Origin: Trichomonas vaginalis G3
Lineage: Eukaryota; Parabasalia; Trichomonadida; Trichomonadidae
Length of the DNA: 64,000 nt
Direction: 5' to 3'
Assembly: GCF_026262505.1 (NCBI RefSeq)
Contig: NC_067203.1
Span: 12,846,392 to 12,910,391, forward strand
The translations under genes were made by a program, and so were the position numbers. Positions 8,307-16,901 of the stretch are shown here, in pieces. The notes beneath the pieces were generated by a model. That model did not search any database. It was given only the letters and a program-made list of their open reading frames with translations, and was not told the DNA's origin. Within the stretch, counting starts at the first letter, position 1. Each line of letters starts with the position of its first letter.

Positions 8307-8333
8307 ATAGGCTTCGCCCATGCCGCTAGCGGC
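8307..8333. repeat. GC-rich double hairpin, site 2
   Basis: Two adjacent hairpins, GGC-TTC-GCC (8310-8318) and the palindrome GCCGCTAGCGGC (8322-8333), separated by 3 bases. It lies in the 80-bp gap between convergent genes. The layout ATAGGCTTCGCCC + GCCGC..GCGGC matches site 3 (12033-12060) closely. Confidence 0.8.
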
Positions 8334-8379
8334 TTATTTTTATCACAAATGACCTCATTGCTGACAAAAATAAATGACC

Positions 8380-8700
8380 TCAGAACTTCAACTTACGAAT
8401 AAAGCTTGTTTTAGTCGTTATTGAAAAGTTGAACTTTTCAGCAAAGCAAGGTTGACATGACTTACATAAGTCGAATGCAATCTCTTGACCATCATAAAGT
8501 GCTTTGTAAAGTTTCATTAAACTGAACTCAGAGTCTTTGTCATATGTTCCAACAGGTATGTGAATGTTCTTATCTTCATTGTAATAGCATTGTATAGCTT
8601 CAGGAAACATTTCATTAGCGGTTAAAGCAATAACATCTTGCTTCACGCCTTTCATTCTGCAGTGAAATGCAACTTCATTTAAATCATTCGTGAGTAAGTC
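8380..8700 (-). CDS. polB: DNA polymerase B, C-terminal piece after a frameshift
   Basis: This is the end of the polymerase gene. The main frame (8700-12227) stops just after the conserved C-terminal F-x-x-K-S-x-[FY] segment. In the phase opened by adding one T to a T5 run near 8720, coding continues K-K-T-Y-I-D-L-L and on through the 91-aa frame 8380-8655 to its stop. The segment corresponds to the thumb/C-terminal region of protein-primed polymerases (H-x-R-M-K-G-V). The internal ATG at 8655 is not a separate start. Contains two closely spaced Cys (C-K-S-C-Q-P-C). Confidence 0.65.
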   Translation of the reverse strand, partial: DLLTNDLNEVAFHCRMKGVKQDVIALTANEMFPEAIQCYYNEDKNIHIPVGTYDKDSEFSLMKLYKALYDGQEIAFDLCKSCQPCFAEKFNFSITTKTSFIRKLKF

Positions 8701-11700
8701 TATGTAGGTCTTCTTTCCACAAAAATACTTTTATAAGCTAAACTTTGTTTTCCAGGTGTTATTTCTGCAAAGTCGCTATGAAATTGACCAAGGTTCTTTC
8801 CTATAAGTTCTCTACCGTATCTCTTCTTAAACTCTGCTGCAAGCTTTGGGATGTCTTCATTATATAAGTGCATACTGTCGGTATCCTGGTAAAATATTTG
8901 AAGACCCATGTCCTCTGCAGTACAGAATACTTCATTCATAATACGTTTTGACATAGACAGAATATTAACACCAAGTGGACAGAAGTTAAAGTGTCTGCAA
9001 ATGCTTTTCGTTAGCTTGAAAATAGTTTTATCTGAACCATCCAAACCTTCGAACTTCACTATATGGTTGTAATTTCTTATAGCATATCTTATAGCATCTT
9101 TGTCATCTACTATGGTTATTTTTGACTCAATAGGAGATAGAATAGTTTTGCCATAAATGCTGTTCAGAATGAGTTTTATAATTTCTTGTAAGGGGTTTTC
9201 TTCTTTCTTATACTTTAACCTTAACTCAAACAACTTCTTTACTTCATCTCTTATTCTCATATCTCTGTTTCCATCGTAATAGTATCCTTGCAACACTTCA
9301 CATTTGACACCTTGATATTTTATGAGGTCTTGTAATGTTATATGGTCAACATACATGAGACAGCAAGTGTTTGAACTTCTTGGAACGTTAAGTTCTGGAT
9401 TTAGTTCAGGGTCGCAAACTATTAAATGAAAGTGTCTGGGTATACCAATCTCTGTTATCTTAATGAGAACAAAGAAGCCAGACATAAACTTTTCACCAAT
9501 GGGTTCCTTTTGGTCATCATCGAATAAATGTCTCATGAGATACTCTGTGTTTAACATTTCTTCCTTCAATACTTTTGGAATACCTTCTAAAGTATAAAGT
9601 CTTGCTATAGCTGAAGGATATAATGAAACAGTGTCGAAGTCAGCAATGAGTTTCTTTTTGCTCTTTTGTTTCATGTTATCTGACAACATACATCTTCCAC
9701 CTTGAATGCATCTCGAAATAAATTCTCTTGGTTTATTTGAGAGGTCATAAAGATTTCCATTCGGGAAGTATACTCTGTTCTCAAACAATTTGTTAGCAAT
9801 TGAACAAATACTAACGTAGTCATAAACGTTTAAATCAAACTCTTTCAATAAGTCATTGCGGAACTTTACAAAACCTTCTCTTAAAATTCTTACATCTTGT
9901 TTGCAGTAAAACGTGCTATATTTTTCTAAGTCGAAGTGGTTCTCATCTATTCTGCAACCTTTGATGGAATCTATGTTTTTCATAAATGTATCTGCATCCC
10001 GGATAAACTTACATGCTTCAGAAATGACACCAGTTCTGTTGTCATTTGCTAACAAAACACTGCTGTAGTAGTTATATGGAAATACTTCTTTCGGTCCTGT
10101 TTGTAAGTTAAACATAGCAGGAAATAGTTTAAGCTTCTTATTTATAACACTGTAAGAGTCTTTTATAATAATTGCCCGTCCTTTATATAAACCAGTTATT
10201 TGCATTGTTCGTGAACCTTTAATGATGGGAGTTCCTTTCACTTCTGTCATGTGTCTTAAGATGAAGTTTATGTCATAACTGAGGTTGTGAAAATATATTA
10301 AACTCTTGTCAGGGAGTCTTTCCAAAAATTCTGTTGCACAGTTTTGACCCCAAATGCTTTCACTCACTGAACCATCTTCACTGTCATAACAGATGTTAAA
10401 AGCTTTATGAAAGCCATCCGTACTACACTCAAAGTCAGCAAAGAAAACGTGCTCAGGAATGAATTTACATTTAGCTTTATTTACTTCTTTTGACTCTGCT
10501 TTCTTCTTCAGTTGTACACAATACTTTGGAGCATATGTCAAATCTTTAAATGGTGCAAGGTTCTGTTTATATAAGTCAGTAGTATATGTGAAAAGTTCTC
10601 CATAAGAAATAGGTTCGAAATATTTGCACTCCCACAATGTTTTCATAACATCCCATAACGGTGTTGTTCTATCATAACGAACTACATATTTATCTTCTCT
10701 CTTTGTATAAATCTTCATCTGTTTCTCAATGTTCATTCCACCACAAGCTTTGAGAATTTCTTTATAGTTTCGAATGAAGTATGTTGTCATTGGAAGTCTT
10801 TCATTTAGCATGTAGTGGTCTTCAACAAGAAGTAAGTCAATAGTTCTAACAGTTTCGCATTCTTTTGGTATATATCTCTTTATTTCATTATGTCTTGAGT
10901 CATTGAAATAACCAATGGTAACATTAAATGCTATACCTGTTGCGTCAGAAATTTCTTGTACTTTACTTTGAGGAAAGTCTCTAACACGAATGACTTCTCT
11001 CATGTGGTCAATAGTTTCTTCATTTACTCCAGCCTGAATGCAAGCATAAACGAAACAATTGTCCTCTGTCATAAGTATTGCAGTTCTTTTGTTCAGTTCA
11101 TTGAAGATTTGGTAGCGTTCAAGATTTATAGGTAATGTGCAAAGATACTTCCATAACTGACCGCTTCTCTTCTTATAAAACTTCTTTTCACCATTATCTT
11201 TCCAAAAGCTTTCTATAAGTGCTGGGTTTCCTGTTTGCTTAAGAGCTTCCAAAATGGCTTTCTGGTCATTTGTCAGTGTGCTTTCATCTCTATATGGTCT
11301 CTTTTTTGGTTTGCCTTTCTTTACATCTGACATCGTTAAGCCTTCATATTCTGTTAAATCATACATCTTTATTTCAGTAAGATTCTTTATGTTTGTCAAG
11401 AAGAAGTCATAGTGCATTTCAACAATACCTGCAGCATTTGCTTCTATCTCTGATATAAAGTTCTCCTTCAAGAGCTGATGTAGTAATGTTCCAATATTAT
11501 TGAGGTTTAACGTAGAACATTCATACTTTCCACCAAGTTTATAACATACCATCCATCTTTGTTGCGAGTTTATTTTAATTTTCTCTAAGAGTCTCATGAA
11601 AACCTTACCGAAATGTTTGTGTAAATATTCTCTGTTTGGTTCATCTAAAGCTTCGATGTTAAAGTCAATGAGTCTATTGCCTGACTTCACATTTCTCTTC

Positions 11701-12227
11701 CTATTCTCTTCATCTTTCTTTAACCATCTCTCACCTTCTTTTGGTTTGTCGTCAATGGAACGAATGACATCGTTAGCTTTGCGAACTTGTTCTATAGCAC
11801 TTTTAAACATCTCTCTTCTCTGTTGTTTCAGTGTGTCGTCTCTTCTTCTTGTTTCACCAACGTTTGCATTTGTTATGTCAAACATTTCTTGACGAACATC
11901 ATGCGAAAGAGCTTTACGAGTATGACCAACGTTCGCATTTGTTATGTCAAACATTTCTCTTCTTACTTCATGAGGTACTGAACGTCTATGATATAAGTCA
12001 ATAGCAATGTCATTTAAAGGAAATGCTCTTGCATGGACTTCGTCCTCGCCGCGTTGCGGCTTTATGAACTCATGAATTCTATCATAACTTATTGCACCAT
12101 TGTAGTCTTTAATGAAGTCAGCGAGTGCTTTTTTGTTTGTCGCGTAATGTTTTGCAACATCTATATTAGCTTCTGTAAGAAGTTGTTTTATTTCCGAGTG
12201 TTCTAACTTAGACAACTTCCGATACAT
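8700..12227 (-). CDS. polB: protein-primed family B DNA polymerase (Maverick type)
   Basis: 1175 aa in the main frame. Exonuclease motifs: F-F-A-D-F-E near residue 596 (DxE) and Y-F-H-N-L-S-Y-D-I-N-F near 655. Polymerase motif A is D-F-D-T-V-S-L-Y-P-S near 862, motif B L-N-S-I-Y-G near 1022 and motif C Y-Q-D-T-D-S near 1114. The long spacing between A and B fits terminal-protein-region insertions of the protein-primed class. The N-terminal half holds two exact copies of E-M-F-D-I-T-N-A-N-V-G (residues ~92-125) and a segment D-N-C-F-V-Y-A ... D-H-Y-M-L (~389-470) reminiscent of an OTU-like cysteine protease Cys/His pair. Residues ~56-66 are encoded by a double-hairpin insert. It replicates the linear element using a protein primer; this copy is frameshifted near the C-terminus. 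Confidence 0.95.
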   Translation of the reverse strand: MYRKLSKLEHSEIKQLLTEANIDVAKHYATNKKALADFIKDYNGAISYDRIHEFIKPQRGEDEVHARAFPLNDIAIDLYHRRSVPHEVRREMFDITNANVGHTRKALSHDVRQEMFDITNANVGETRRRDDTLKQQRREMFKSAIEQVRKANDVIRSIDDKPKEGERWLKKDEENRKRNVKSGNRLIDFNIEALDEPNREYLHKHFGKVFMRLLEKIKINSQQRWMVCYKLGGKYECSTLNLNNIGTLLHQLLKENFISEIEANAAGIVEMHYDFFLTNIKNLTEIKMYDLTEYEGLTMSDVKKGKPKKRPYRDESTLTNDQKAILEALKQTGNPALIESFWKDNGEKKFYKKRSGQLWKYLCTLPINLERYQIFNELNKRTAILMTEDNCFVYACIQAGVNEETIDHMREVIRVRDFPQSKVQEISDATGIAFNVTIGYFNDSRHNEIKRYIPKECETVRTIDLLLVEDHYMLNERLPMTTYFIRNYKEILKACGGMNIEKQMKIYTKREDKYVVRYDRTTPLWDVMKTLWECKYFEPISYGELFTYTTDLYKQNLAPFKDLTYAPKYCVQLKKKAESKEVNKAKCKFIPEHVFFADFECSTDGFHKAFNICYDSEDGSVSESIWGQNCATEFLERLPDKSLIYFHNLSYDINFILRHMTEVKGTPIIKGSRTMQITGLYKGRAIIIKDSYSVINKKLKLFPAMFNLQTGPKEVFPYNYYSSVLLANDNRTGVISEACKFIRDADTFMKNIDSIKGCRIDENHFDLEKYSTFYCKQDVRILREGFVKFRNDLLKEFDLNVYDYVSICSIANKLFENRVYFPNGNLYDLSNKPREFISRCIQGGRCMLSDNMKQKSKKKLIADFDTVSLYPSAIARLYTLEGIPKVLKEEMLNTEYLMRHLFDDDQKEPIGEKFMSGFFVLIKITEIGIPRHFHLIVCDPELNPELNVPRSSNTCCLMYVDHITLQDLIKYQGVKCEVLQGYYYDGNRDMRIRDEVKKLFELRLKYKKEENPLQEIIKLILNSIYGKTILSPIESKITIVDDKDAIRYAIRNYNHIVKFEGLDGSDKTIFKLTKSICRHFNFCPLGVNILSMSKRIMNEVFCTAEDMGLQIFYQDTDSMHLYNEDIPKLAAEFKKRYGRELIGKNLGQFHSDFAEITPGKQSLAYKSIFVERRPT
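12033..12060. repeat. GC-rich double hairpin inside polB, site 3
   Basis: ATGGACTTCGTCC (stem GGAC, loop TTC, stem GTCC; 12035-12045), spacer TC, then GCCGC-GTT-GCGGC (12048-12060). It is read in frame near the polymerase N-terminus as Q-R-G-E-D-E-V, so the insert is tolerated without a frame change. Confidence 0.85.
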
Positions 12228-12313
12228 CTTTAGTAGGAAATAAAAAAATATTTTTTGAAAAAATTAGATTAGATTTTTTAAGTTATTTTTAAAATATTTA
12301 AATTTTTATTTTA

Positions 12314-12787
12314 ATGAAACACATGCAAGATTGCAAGTTCTTTTCATACAATGCTCTCGCTACTGCCATCAAGAATGAGTTCAATGGTGCTTCAAACGTT
12401 AATGTTATCTTTAACAAGAAGTTTGTGAAAGAATCTAAGTTCGGTCAGTATGTCAGACCATTAGCTATTGTCATTGACCGCAAACGTTATACTTCACAAG
12501 AGTTAGCAGTAGTTTTGAAACAAAAGGGTTTCTTCGTGAATGTCAAAGATACTCATTATACTGTTATAAAGAACTCCAACATTGACTTCTTCAGTATTGC
12601 TTTAAATCTTTCCGAACAGAAAGAATATAAGAAGGGTGAAATAAATGTGAAATATTATCCTTCATCTCTGAAGACAATAACGAACAAAGATGTTATACAA
12701 AAGTTCTTACCAAAGGTTGAAGAAGCTTCTATTGACATTGACGAAGGAAGTGAAATGGTTGAAGAAATTGACCCTGAAGCTATTTAA
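12314..12787 (+). CDS. Maverick protein of unknown function
   Basis: 157 aa, intact, divergent from polB across an 86-bp AT-rich gap (ATG follows AAATTTTTATTTTA). The N-terminal part is mixed alpha/beta with several basic patches (R-P-L-A-I-V-I-D-R-K-R-Y). The C-terminal tail is acidic (E-E-A-S-I-D-I-D-E-G-S-E-M-V-E-E). No catalytic His/Asp/Cys arrangement typical of the Maverick maturation protease is visible. Acidic-tailed small proteins of this kind often bind DNA-binding proteins, but no function is claimed. Confidence 0.7.
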   Translation: MKHMQDCKFFSYNALATAIKNEFNGASNVNVIFNKKFVKESKFGQYVRPLAIVIDRKRYTSQELAVVLKQKGFFVNVKDTHYTVIKNSNIDFFSIALNLSEQKEYKKGEINVKYYPSSLKTITNKDVIQKFLPKVEEASIDIDEGSEMVEEIDPEAI

Positions 12788-12800
12788 CCAAAAATATATT

Positions 12801-12842
12801 TTTGGTGAAGAGGTGAGATTTCACCTGTTTTTTCACCTCATT
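12801..12842. repeat. GGTGA-palindrome repeat, copy 2
   Basis: GGTGAAGAGGTGAGATTTCACC then TGTTTTTTCACCTC, between the ends of two convergent genes. For the + strand gene ending at 12787, the order is perfect hairpin (GGTGA-GATT-TCACC) followed by T6, as in a hairpin-T-tract terminator. A tandem duplicate of 23 bp (TTCGTTAATGTTGTCGTGAC..., 12848-12893) follows immediately and overlaps the end of the next gene. Confidence 0.6.
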
Positions 12843-12891
12843 CTCTCTTCGTTAATGTTGTCGTGACTTCTTCGTTAATGTTGTCGTGACT

Positions 12892-13752
12892 TCATTCTTC
12901 CTCTTTGAAGTTATCGAAATATTCTGTTATTTTTTCCTTCAGTAATGGTAAGTCTTCTTTGAAGGTAAGTATTGTGCAACCTTTGATGTCATAGTGTGTT
13001 TGAGGAAGAGTATTTTTGACAATTTCTTTTATTTGCTCATTCGGTGTCATTGAAATCGGTAAGTTTTCACGATAGAACCAGTTTCTGTCAGATTTATATA
13101 TTTTAGCAAGGTCGTAAAAGCTTTTGTTGTTTCTTCTGACTAAATGCAACATAACCATATCTTTATCTTCTTCATTCTCCAACTCTTCAGTATAAATCAT
13201 ATACTTATAGTTCTTTTCCTTTCCTTTTGGTACTGAACGCGGTATTCTTTTCTGTATGCTTTTGTCTTTGGATTCAATGACTTCATCTTTTGCTTGAAGT
13301 TTCTTTTCCATCTCTCCACGTTCTTGTCTGTGAAGTTCGTCAAGAAGTTTGTAAATATTCCAAGCATAACGTGGTGAAGCCCACATTGCAACTGCATTTA
13401 CTAAAAGTCTATGAACATAATATCCTCTCAAACCGTTTGGCAATTTTTCACGGTTTTCATAGAGTTTTGGCGACTGGGATTTTTTACCTACTCGCTGTTC
13501 TTCACTGTTTTCAGAAAAAAGTACGTCTCGCTGTGCTTCACTTAATAGTTCTATGGTGCTTTGGTTCCTAAACCAGTCTTTAGGAAGCTTAGTATCTGGA
13601 GCAAAACAAGCCGTCAAAATACTTTGCATTTGGTACATGTCGTCTTTGACAGAACGAATGAGTCTCAATTGTTTGTTATACTGTATGTATTCGTATTCTT
13701 CATTTATGACTTCATGAACGATAGCAGTTGTTGTGTTCTCTAATGTTGACAT
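12892..13752 (-). CDS. KilA-N domain DNA-binding protein
   Basis: 286 aa. The first half (~40-160) fits a KilA-N/N1R-type DNA-binding domain: W-F-R-N-Q-S-T-I-E-L-L, then R-G-Y-Y-V-H-R-L-L-V-N-A-V-A-M-W-A-S-P-R-Y-A-W. A coiled linker (E-M-E-K-K-L-Q-A-K-D-E-V-I-E-S-K-D-K) leads to a C-terminal domain of about 110 residues resembling the modules that follow KilA-N in large DNA viruses. Such proteins are common accessory genes of poxviruses, giant viruses and Mavericks, with roles in DNA binding or regulation. The start follows the leader motif shared with the next gene. The C-terminus runs through a 23-bp duplication. Confidence 0.8.
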   Translation of the reverse strand: MSTLENTTTAIVHEVINEEYEYIQYNKQLRLIRSVKDDMYQMQSILTACFAPDTKLPKDWFRNQSTIELLSEAQRDVLFSENSEEQRVGKKSQSPKLYENREKLPNGLRGYYVHRLLVNAVAMWASPRYAWNIYKLLDELHRQERGEMEKKLQAKDEVIESKDKSIQKRIPRSVPKGKEKNYKYMIYTEELENEEDKDMVMLHLVRRNNKSFYDLAKIYKSDRNWFYRENLPISMTPNEQIKEIVKNTLPQTHYDIKGCTILTFKEDLPLLKEKITEYFDNFKEEE

Positions 13753-13754
13753 AT

Positions 13755-13777
13755 CTGTCTTTACATACAGGATAAAA
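13755..13777 (-). promoter_or_regulatory. conserved leader motif upstream of the KilA-N gene
   Basis: On the minus strand TTATCCTGTATGTAAAGACA lies 3 bases before the ATG at 13752. The same sequence with one change (TTATCTTGTATGTAAAGACA) precedes the 14452 start. The shared core WTGTAAA also occurs before the ATGs at 4114, 7098, 14664 and 23585, so it is a likely promoter/initiator element of the transposon. Confidence 0.6.
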
Positions 13778-13840
13778 AAATAAATAAAATAAAAACTAAC
13801 TTTATTTTCTGACTTTCACAAAAGACCAAAAATAAACGCT

Positions 13841-14452
13841 TTACATGTATTTTTCAGCAACTTCGTCAAATAATTTTATAGCTTTATCTATCTCATCTAC
13901 TTCAAACGTTTCTTTACCTTTCGTGGGAGCACCATACATTTTCTCAAAAACTTCAAGCAGTTCTGTTTCAGCAGCTCTCATATCATTAACAAACACAACC
14001 TTGACTCTATTGACTGTACTGTCATATCTTTGAGTTATATTATATGTCCTTCCTATCTTATATCTTTTTGTGTTGAAGTCCTTCGGTTTCTGAACGATAT
14101 AAAGTAAGCCTTCACTGCAACGTTCCGTATCGAATGAACCATATGATATGAAGTTATATCCAACAACTGGGTCTAACCATAACAAAACTATTGGTATAAG
14201 ACTTTTGTCTATAAGATATGCTCTTGTTCCATGAAATGCTACTGATATCATAAGCTCAGGATTTCTTGTCAAAATTTTCTGAGTTGAAGCATTTCTAACC
14301 CAGTCGTTTGTTTTCTTTCCAGATGGAGATATAATGTCTGACAAAGAATATTTGTTGTATTTCTTTGAGTATCTTACGTTTAAATCACCTATTCTAACCA
14401 CTTTGGTGTCATTGTCTATCTTTCTAACTGTTTCAAACTCAATGTTTGTCAT
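13841..14452 (-). CDS. KilA-N plus T5orf172/GIY-YIG-like protein
   Basis: 203 aa from the ATG at 14452; the upstream ATG at 14470 lies inside the conserved leader motif and is not used here. The N-terminal ~95 residues look like a KilA-N domain (W-V-R-N-A-S-T-Q-K-I-L ... A-F-H-G-T-R-A-Y-L-I). The C-terminal part (G-L-L-Y-I-V-Q, then Y-K-I-G-R-T-Y-N-I-x-x-R, ending in E-x-F-x-V) follows the T5orf172/MUG113 branch of the GIY-YIG nuclease-like fold. KilA-N + T5orf172 fusions are typical viral accessory proteins. Nuclease activity is not proven: the first strand reads G-L-L-Y-I-V rather than GIY. Confidence 0.75.
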   Translation of the reverse strand: MTNIEFETVRKIDNDTKVVRIGDLNVRYSKKYNKYSLSDIISPSGKKTNDWVRNASTQKILTRNPELMISVAFHGTRAYLIDKSLIPIVLLWLDPVVGYNFISYGSFDTERCSEGLLYIVQKPKDFNTKRYKIGRTYNITQRYDSTVNRVKVVFVNDMRAAETELLEVFEKMYGAPTKGKETFEVDEIDKAIKLFDEVAEKYM

Positions 14453-14453
14453 T

Positions 14454-14478
14454 ACTGTCTTTACATACAAGATAAAAA
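14454..14478 (-). promoter_or_regulatory. conserved leader motif upstream of the KilA-N/T5orf172 gene
   Basis: Minus-strand TTATCTTGTATGTAAAGACA ends 3 bases before ATG 14452 and is nearly identical to the leader of the 13752 gene. This position argues for 14452 as the start. Confidence 0.6.
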
Positions 14479-14548
14479 TTTTTCTTAGAAAAAAATTAGC
14501 GTTATTTTTCTTTCATAAGGAAATGTCAAAAATTCATTATTTTTGTTC

Positions 14549-14602
14549 ATGGGCTATGCCCCGCCGCTTCGGTCTGAAAGACCTTCAGGACTCAAAGAGT
14601 CC
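14549..14602. repeat. cluster of four GC-rich mini-hairpins, site 4
   Basis: GGGC-TAT-GCCC (14551-14561), CCG-CTT-CGG (14564-14572), GGTCT-GAA-AGACC (14571-14583) and GGACTC-AAA-GAGTCC (14588-14602) stand in a row, all with three-base loops. The first is preceded by CATGGGC as at other sites. It is the largest member of the family in the element. Confidence 0.85.
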
Positions 14603-14664
14603 GTTTGCGTCTTTATGTTAAAATAAATGGTACCATTAATGATATCATGACTGTTCTCATTCAT
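14554..14664 (-). CDS. possible 36-aa peptide gene
   Basis: ATG at 14664 is preceded by GGATGTAAATCAGAC, the leader motif used by other genes of the element. The frame stays open for 36 codons to a TAG at 14554-14556. The second half is encoded by the mini-hairpin cluster, so if this was a real gene its original 3' end may have been changed by the insertion. No similarity was recognised. Confidence 0.25.
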   Translation of the reverse strand: MNENSHDIINGTIYFNIKTQTDSLSPEGLSDRSGGA

Positions 14665-14690
14665 GTCTGATTTACATCCAACGAAAAAGT

Positions 14691-15773
14691 TTAGAAGAAT
14701 TTTCTTATTCTTTCTGGCATGTTTTTATCTTTCCAGTACTCCCGCTCTAATGGTCCCAGATGTGTTGGTTTAGATTCTCTCAAGTTCTTAGATGGTATAA
14801 CATCTTCAACGCCTCCTTCATATCTTACTTTATAAGTGTCATCGTTTATGTTGTAGTCAAGTATTTCAATAACCACTCCTCGCTTTGCTTCGTCAATGGT
14901 TTCAGCAAGTTTGCCATTACTACTTTCGACTAATTTATGACGAGGGTAAAATGCTATGGAGTCGTCAGCAGCTTTTATAAGATATCCATTACCTTGCGTA
15001 GAGTCTACGATATAATAATTTCGACTTAACCTTAAACGTTTCTTTGTCAACGGTTTGTCGTCAAGAACTACACGAACTTTTGTTCCAGGAATGAGAGTAA
15101 ATTGTGTTGAATTTCTGATATTTTGTGTTTGACTTCGTTTCTTTTGTATATACTTTTCTTCTTGTTGTTGTGTCATTGAATTTGGTGTATGTCCTGTTGT
15201 AGAATGTGTTGAGGAATTGTAAACTTCGATGAAATGTTTCATTGTTTCTTCGGTAAAGTCTCGCTCTTGATTTAAATCTCTGAGAGTCCTTATGAAGCGG
15301 TTAATGATACCGAGTATGTTATGGTTATGGTCTTCAGTAGTGTAGTGAGTTATGTTATGCTTAATGAGAAATTCTGTGATTTCGTTGCTGAGGTATGCAC
15401 CGTCTTGGTCTGATGTTAAAATACTTGGGCTATGTTCTGCTACAAACTTTTGTAAAACTCTTAACACTTCATGAGTTCCTTTATTTCTCATTATATACGC
15501 AAAAGCTTTGCGAGTGTTAACATTAATGAAGATGAGGAATGGTTTATGTCCTCCTTTTCTGCTTTGAATGAGAGTGTCAAATTGGTATGCGTCAGGAGTG
15601 TTGGAGTAAATTGGTAAAAAGTAGTCGTAAGGGTTTATTTTTGTTTGATGTACAACATTTTTGTCAAAGAACCTTTTCACTTCAGCTCTGTTAGTAAATC
15701 CCGAACTCTTTGGCAGCTTCATTGAATTTCTTAAAAGACCTCCATGGATGTTGTTCGAATACTTCTTTCAAGC
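14691..15773 (-). CDS. int: Maverick retroviral-type integrase (N-terminal frameshift)
   Basis: The uninterrupted frame is 343 aa (14691-15722), but coding begins further up: the ATG at 15773 opens a frame (M-S-L-K-E-V-F-E-Q-H-P-W) that joins the main frame after one extra G in a GGG run near 15708. The DDE core: first Asp in Y-Q-F-D-T-L, second Asp in L-T-S-D-Q-D-G-A-Y. The third position falls in G-I-I-N-R-F-I-R-T-L-R, where the expected acidic residue is Asn. A C-terminal Tudor/chromo-like module (Y-K-V-R-Y-E-G-G-V-E-D-V-I-P) follows a basic linker. It would catalyse integration of the element. Frameshift plus Asn suggest this copy is inactive. Confidence 0.85.
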
Positions 15774-15796
15774 TCATTTATGTAAAGTTAAAGATT

Positions 15797-16468
15797 TTAA
15801 CCAACTCGTATCCAAGCGTGCATTGTTATATAAGGAGGCATATAATCTTTTCCATTACCTGCTGGGTCTGTAATACCAGCTACAACATGTGTATGATTTC
15901 CTGCAGTTCCACAGAAAATACCTGTGCTAACATCTTTGGGGTCATCTGAGATATCATATCTGTTCATTCCCTGTCTATTCGAACCCGCTGCAAGATTTAT
16001 ATAACCTCTTTTTGTTATTGAATGTGAATGGTTTCCTTCCACAGATGTTCTTCCACTGAACCTATGCATATGTGAAGGAAGGTTTTCAATACCTATTTTC
16101 TTTGAACCTCCCATCTTCATTGACTGCGTATTAGTGTAGAATGGAAAACTGTCAACTATTTCATACCATCTACCACCAAATAAAGTGTTTGGATTTATTG
16201 GATTCATAGACGTATAAACAGCTCCTATAGGATATATTAAATCATATATGCTCATAACTCTATAAACATATTCTAAAGAACTTATGTCATTAAATACCAT
16301 TTGGAATGTATCTCCCGGATGAAATGTTGCATTTGTTCCACTTTTATAATGTAATGTTAGTTCAATAGAATTATCCAAGAAAAATTCAAAAGTATCTGGT
16401 TGAAGACCTCTAACAAATTCAAATGGAGTTGCTGGTTCACCATTTATAATTTCTGTTGTAAATGTCAT
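15797..16468 (-). CDS. fibre tip: phage tail-collar-like domain
   Basis: 223-aa frame. Residues ~80-220 match the phage tail-collar/tail-fibre tip pattern: I-Y-P-I-G-A-V-Y-T-S-M-N-P-x-N-P-x-x-L-F-G-G-R-W, then G-G-S-K-K-I-x-I-E-N-L-P-S-H-M-H, G-N-H-S-H and a terminal P-P-Y-I-T-M-H-A-W-I-R. His-rich strands like these trimerise and bind metal in phage short tail fibres. The frame is immediately downstream of the fibre shaft and is in the same phase as its start, so it is best read as the C-terminal receptor-binding tip of one long fibre gene (18873-15797). The ATG at 16468 may be internal to that gene. Confidence 0.8.
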   Translation of the reverse strand: MTFTTEIINGEPATPFEFVRGLQPDTFEFFLDNSIELTLHYKSGTNATFHPGDTFQMVFNDISSLEYVYRVMSIYDLIYPIGAVYTSMNPINPNTLFGGRWYEIVDSFPFYTNTQSMKMGGSKKIGIENLPSHMHRFSGRTSVEGNHSHSITKRGYINLAAGSNRQGMNRYDISDDPKDVSTGIFCGTAGNHTHVVAGITDPAGNGKDYMPPYITMHAWIRVG

Positions 16469-16469
16469 T

Positions 16470-16901
16470 GTATCTGGTTTCGAAAAATTTCTTTGTTAGT
16501 TCTGCATCCACATAAGTTTTATCTGCTTTCTTATCTAACATTGCTGGTAGTTCATATGCTTCAAAGTTTCTGGCATGACCTTTCAATGTTCCTGCAACTC
16601 TTATCTAAACTGTTAAGAGTATCTTTTACGCTTGTACTTGGATTTTCTAATGGTGCATTTGAACCAAGGTCAAAGTTCAATATTATGTCGTCTGCTCTAA
16701 CAGTAGTGAAGGATTTATGTGTATGGTTCTTTGTCGGCTTTACTGTCTAATGTAGCTTGAAGTTCATTTATATCGGAGATGTGTGTTTATGAGATTTCAA
16801 AACTTTGTTCGTTGCTTCGAGTTCAACTTTGTCAGCTTTACTTTTAATAGCATCTTCAAAAGTTATTTTTGACTTAACTCTCAAAGTAAATCTTGGTTCA
16901 A
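16470..16901 (-). pseudogene. fibre gene, middle section broken by frameshifts
   Basis: Between the two flanking frames the minus strand keeps coding in short phases. One segment ends in S-K-A-D-K-V-E-L-E-A-T-N-K-V-L-K-S-H-K-H, another contains S-D-I-N-E-L-Q and a 'T-H-K-S-F-T-T-V-R' segment, and another has L-D-K-K-A-D-K-T-Y-V-D-A-E-L-T-K-K-F-F-E. Phase changes occur near 16928, 16785, 16725 and 16605. The S-K-A-D-K repeats link this section to both neighbours, showing that the fibre was one open frame originally. Confidence 0.65.

Noticed and set aside
12314-12787. Possible Maverick maturation cysteine protease
   Set aside because: No His-Asp/Glu-Cys arrangement or conserved Q-C context is visible; size alone is not enough.
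14453-14470. ATG 14470 as start of the KilA-N/T5orf172 gene
   Set aside because: It lies inside the leader motif shared with the 13752 gene, where the matching position is non-coding.
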